Shown here one piece after another: positions 7,115 to 10,378 of a DNA stretch of 10,378 nt. The stretch comes from Bacteroidales bacterium. GTDB taxonomy: Bacteria > Bacteroidota > Bacteroidia > Bacteroidales > UBA7960. The DNA is taken from NCBI GenBank assembly GCA_007132395.1, contig SLOR01000369.1, positions 1 through 10,378 on the forward strand, in the 5' to 3' direction. The notes beneath the pieces were generated by a model that saw only the letters and a program-made list of their open reading frames with translations, made no database searches and was not told the origin of the DNA. A program made the translations under genes and the position numbers. Each line of letters starts with the position of its first letter. The stretch's first letter is position 1.

Positions 7115-9700
7115 ATGATATTTTCTTACTATCGCGTTTCTCTGCTGATTATTTTATTGGCGCTATTGCTGCTGCTGCCAACCTCCTGTAAGCGTTCCTT
7201 ACGCAGTTTTTATCATGAGGGGGTGTCAAAAGAACTGGCTGTTTACAGGGCAAGGCATATTTACGATGTGCATTATGATTTAACCTTTCATATACCGGCC
7301 ACACAGCAGGAAAAGATTAAAGGCAGTGTACGTATACACTTTAAACCCCTTAAGGCACAGCATGGTGTTATACTGGATTTTCAACCCGGGGAAGATGCCG
7401 TACACAGTGTGAAGCTTAATGGAGATACCGTATCCTACAAGGTGATGAGCGGACATATTTACCTGGACGCCAATGGCCTGATTCCAAGGCAAAATAATAT
7501 TGTGGAAGTTGATTTTACGGCTTCCGATCAGGCCATGAACCGTTCGGAAGATTTTATGTATACCCTGTTTGTGCCCGACAGGGCTTCTACTGCCTTCCCT
7601 TGCTTCGACCAGCCGGATATCAAAGCCAGTTTTGACCTTCAGCTCGAAGTACCACTACACTGGACGGCATTGAGCAATGGCCCCTTGCTGGATGATAAGG
7701 AGGGTGAGCAAACCCGGCAAATGCTTTTTTCCTGCCAGAAACCCATCAGCACCTACCTGTTTGCATTTACCGCAGGAGCGTTTAGTGTGGAAACTCAAAC
7801 CCGCGACGAACTTAGTATTCATATTTATCATCGTGAAACCGACAAAGAGAGCCTTAACAGGAACCTACCTACTATTTTTGAGCAGCACTTTCATTCCCTG
7901 CAATGGATGGAGGATTATACGGGCATCGCTTTTCCCTATGAGAAGTTTGACCTGGCCATACTGCCTGGATTTCAGTACAGTGGTATGGAACATCCCGGGG
8001 CCATCTGGTACAGAGATACCCGCCTGCTGCTGGATGAAAATGCTCCCTTAACCCGCAGATTAAGCAAAGCCTCGCTAATTGCCCACGAAACAGCCCACAT
8101 GTGGTTTGGCAACCTGGTTACCATGCAGTGGTTTGATGATGTATGGCTAAAAGAAGTGTTTGCCGGATTTATGGCCGACAAAATTGTTGCCGGGCAGTTT
8201 CCCGATGTCAATCACCAGCTGCAGTTTGTAATGGCCCATTACCCCAGAGCGTATTCCATAGATCGCAGTCCGGGCACCCACCCCATCAAACAGCAACTCT
8301 CCAACATGAAGATGGCAGGTACCCTTTACGGTCCGGTAATTTATAACAAGGCCCCCATTATTTTTGAGCAGCTGGAAAAAATCATGGGAGAGATGAGTTT
8401 CCGCACCGCTGTAAGGGAATACCTTACCACTTATGCTCATGATAACGCCGACTGGATTGATCTTGTAACCATATTTGACAAAAATTCAGAGCGAAATATT
8501 TCTCAATGGAGCGATGCATGGGTGTATGGCAAGGGGATGCCGGTAATTTCCTATGTAATGCAGAACCAGCAGGAAAACAAAAATCCAAGCATTGCAGTTT
8601 TTACAGAACAGCCCGAGGGGGTAAATGATTTTCCGGCACAATACCTTTCGGCTGCAATGATTTTTTCCGATACTATAATTTTTCAGGAAATATGGCTCGA
8701 CAACGAGCTTGTAATTGCTGAACTGGATAGCCGTTATGGGATGCCTAAATCTGTTGTGCTCAATGGGGGAGGGATGGGATACGGTATTTTTGCCATGCAG
8801 CCCGTTGATATTGAATTTGGATTGCATCACCTTGAAAACATAAAAGATATCAATCTTAGGGCTGCCTTACTGGTGAATATGCACCAAAATTTTCTGCATC
8901 ATGCCATTGATGCCCTTACCTATGCCCGCTTCCTCTTTATGGCCATTGCACTGGAAAACAATCAGCACATTCAGTCGTATCTGCTGAATAACCTGCAGGT
9001 AGTGTTGATAAATTTTCTCGACTATGAGTTCAATTCAAAGCTCTATTATGCGGCAGAAAAGCTTCTGTGGAGTAAGCTGGAAAATGAAGAAAACTCCTCC
9101 CGCGAGATGTTTTTCGAGGCATGGATGAAGCTGGCCCGCAATAAAGATAGTGCCTTCATGATGCAAAGGCTTTACGAGGGAAAGGATATTCCCAGGGGCT
9201 TCAGTATTTCTGAGCAAAACAGAACTCAGCTGGCCCTGGAAGCAGCCATGCGTTCGGCCGAAAACGCGCATTTGCCCGAAATGGAACTGGCTCGCCTTGA
9301 TAATCCTGACCGGCAAAGGAGGCTGCGGTTCATGTTGCCTGCCATATCGCCTGACAAACAACAGCGCGATGCTTTTTTTGAAAAACTTTTACAAGCCGAA
9401 AACCGCAACCCCGAACCCTGGGTCCTGGAGGCATTGTATTTTCTTCATCACCCTCTGCATCCGCAACAAGGCATGGATTATATAGATAGGAGTTTGCAGC
9501 TGCTTGAGGAGATACAGCGCACGGGCGATATTTTCTTTCCCCAGAACTGGCTTGGGGCTACCCTGCAAAACTATAATGATACAAAAGTTGCACAAAAAGT
9601 AGTTTTTTTCCTTGATGAAAATCCCGACCTGCCCGAAAACCTGCGCTTAAAGGTTCTGCAGGCCGCCGATATTATTTCACGGTCAGCAAAAATGTATTAG
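7115..9700 (+). CDS. M1-family zinc aminopeptidase, probable lipoprotein
   Basis: An 861-residue metallopeptidase predicted to remove N-terminal residues from peptides at the cell envelope. The zinc site is complete: HETAH at 324-328, then exactly 18 residues, then E347 (WLKEVFA), the HExxH-x18-E signature of M1 peptidases. The substrate-amine motif, usually GxMEN, reads SGMEH (289-293), keeping the key Glu292. Y410 (VIYNKAP) is placed like the family's catalytic tyrosine. Residues about 45-225 form the N-terminal beta domain (FPCFDQPDIKASF at 161-173), and about 560-861 a helical C-terminal domain. The N-terminus has a long hydrophobic run ending LLPTSC with C25, so lipid attachment is likely although Pro at -3 is atypical; the KRS after Cys lacks an acidic surface-export signal. 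ATG 7108 is in another frame. The stop overlaps that of convergent tatC. Confidence 0.93.
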   Translation: MIFSYYRVSLLIILLALLLLLPTSCKRSLRSFYHEGVSKELAVYRARHIYDVHYDLTFHIPATQQEKIKGSVRIHFKPLKAQHGVILDFQPGEDAVHSVKLNGDTVSYKVMSGHIYLDANGLIPRQNNIVEVDFTASDQAMNRSEDFMYTLFVPDRASTAFPCFDQPDIKASFDLQLEVPLHWTALSNGPLLDDKEGEQTRQMLFSCQKPISTYLFAFTAGAFSVETQTRDELSIHIYHRETDKESLNRNLPTIFEQHFHSLQWMEDYTGIAFPYEKFDLAILPGFQYSGMEHPGAIWYRDTRLLLDENAPLTRRLSKASLIAHETAHMWFGNLVTMQWFDDVWLKEVFAGFMADKIVAGQFPDVNHQLQFVMAHYPRAYSIDRSPGTHPIKQQLSNMKMAGTLYGPVIYNKAPIIFEQLEKIMGEMSFRTAVREYLTTYAHDNADWIDLVTIFDKNSERNISQWSDAWVYGKGMPVISYVMQNQQENKNPSIAVFTEQPEGVNDFPAQYLSAAMIFSDTIIFQEIWLDNELVIAELDSRYGMPKSVVLNGGGMGYGIFAMQPVDIEFGLHHLENIKDINLRAALLVNMHQNFLHHAIDALTYARFLFMAIALENNQHIQSYLLNNLQVVLINFLDYEFNSKLYYAAEKLLWSKLENEENSSREMFFEAWMKLARNKDSAFMMQRLYEGKDIPRGFSISEQNRTQLALEAAMRSAENAHLPEMELARLDNPDRQRRLRFMLPAISPDKQQRDAFFEKLLQAENRNPEPWVLEALYFLHHPLHPQQGMDYIDRSLQLLEEIQRTGDIFFPQNWLGATLQNYNDTKVAQKVVFFLDENPDLPENLRLKVLQAADIISRSAKMY

Positions 9701-10378
9701 GCTTTTTCTTCCTGTTGCCGGTTTACCCGTGCAGAAACCCTGATGGAAATCTCATAAAGTACATACAGGGGGATGCCCACCAGCACCTGGCTGAAAACAT
9801 CAGGGGGCGTTATAATGGCCGCCAGGGCAATGATAAGTATGAAAGCCACTTTCCTGTTTTTTCTCATAAAAGCGGGGGTAAGCACGCCTACCCTGCTGAG
9901 GAAGTATACGATTACCGGTAGTTCAAATACCAGCCCCGTGGCAAATGTTACCATGGTTACGGTAGTAATATAAGAACGCAGGGCAATCTGGTTGGCTACC
10001 ATGCTGCTTACCTGGTACGATCCCAAAAAGTTGATGGTTAGCGGTGCTATAAGGAAATAGCTGAAACACACCCCGGACAGAAACAAAAAGGACATAATAA
10101 ACACAGCCCCCCTACTGTTGTCTTTTTCTCTTGGATGCAGGGCAGGTTTTATAAAGCGCCAGAATTCGTAAATAATATAGGGGAATGCCACTATCAACCC
10201 GGCAATGAGAGATACCATTATGTGGGTTTTGAACTGCCCGGCCAGTTCAATATTGATGATCTGAACAGGATTTTTGTTGATGCACAAAGCCGGCATAGAC
10301 AATTTCTCTGCCATGGAGCAGAAAAGCCGGTTGGTTAAGAAATAGGGTTCTTTGGGTGCCAGTATTACATAATCAAAA
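9697..10378 (-). CDS. tatC: Sec-independent protein translocase TatC (5' end outside window)
   Basis: Inner-membrane core of the twin-arginine translocase, which binds RR signal peptides and exports folded proteins. 226 residues are visible. The frame is open to the right edge (FDYVILAPKEPYFLTNRL upstream of the ATG at 10314), so that internal ATG is not the start; the N-terminus with the first membrane helix is missing. Five hydrophobic segments remain, beginning at VSLIAGLIVAFPYIIYEFW, FIMSFLFLSGVCFSYFLIAP, VTFATGLVFELPVIVYFL, VAFILIIALAAIITP and VLVGIPLYVLYEISI. Family hallmarks seen are YEFWRFIKPALHPREK, whose Glu corresponds to the conserved signal-binding Glu103 region of E. coli TatC, FELPV (equivalent of the E170 region), and TPPDVFSQ. 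No tatA/B lies in the window; they could lie beyond the right edge. It converges on the M1 gene with a 4-base overlap. Confidence 0.95.
   Translation of the reverse strand, partial: FDYVILAPKEPYFLTNRLFCSMAEKLSMPALCINKNPVQIINIELAGQFKTHIMVSLIAGLIVAFPYIIYEFWRFIKPALHPREKDNSRGAVFIMSFLFLSGVCFSYFLIAPLTINFLGSYQVSSMVANQIALRSYITTVTMVTFATGLVFELPVIVYFLSRVGVLTPAFMRKNRKVAFILIIALAAIITPPDVFSQVLVGIPLYVLYEISIRVSARVNRQQEEKA

Noticed and set aside
10312..10314. ATG at 10314 as the tatC start
   Set aside because: The same frame continues upstream with TatC-like sequence to the window edge, and a start here would remove the first membrane helix.

Overview
The window looks like a chromosomal segment of a member of the Bacteroidota. 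The evidence is a large outer-membrane-type protein of a Bacteroidota-restricted style, a lipoprotein-like M1 peptidase, absence of clear Shine-Dalgarno sequences, and TAnnTTT(G)-like -7 boxes upstream of the genes. No species can be named from the sequence alone. No tRNA, rRNA, CRISPR array, transposase or phage gene was seen.

Layout: (1) 1-3274, minus strand: a very large, beta-rich exported protein whose 3' end runs off the left edge (1091 codons visible). It begins at a TTG codon and has no internal stop. (2) 3275-3544: an intergenic stretch with a nested inverted-repeat element (3378-3510) and a hairpin that encloses the fhs stop codon (3529-3562). (3) 3545-5215, minus: fhs, formate--tetrahydrofolate ligase, complete. 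(4) 5216-5481: AT-rich leader/promoter region of fhs with a small inverted repeat. (5) 5482-6897, minus: a secreted protein with a C-terminal family 16 glycoside-hydrolase-like domain carrying an intact EIDIE motif. (6) 6898-7114: divergent promoter region. (7) 7115-9700, plus: an M1-family zinc aminopeptidase, probably membrane anchored by lipid. (8) 9697-10378, minus: tatC, whose 5' end runs off the right edge; its stop codon overlaps that of the peptidase.

The genes do not form one obvious pathway. fhs is cytoplasmic one-carbon metabolism and tatC is inner-membrane protein export. The peptidase, GH16-like protein and giant barrel-type protein are all cell-envelope or secreted products. Each of the three same-strand genes on the left appears separately transcribed, with 266-270 bp gaps between them. 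I see no convincing new multi-gene defence or mobile system. The most worthwhile leads are the uncharacterised large envelope protein, the palindromic element after fhs, and the unusual N-terminal half of the GH16-like protein.
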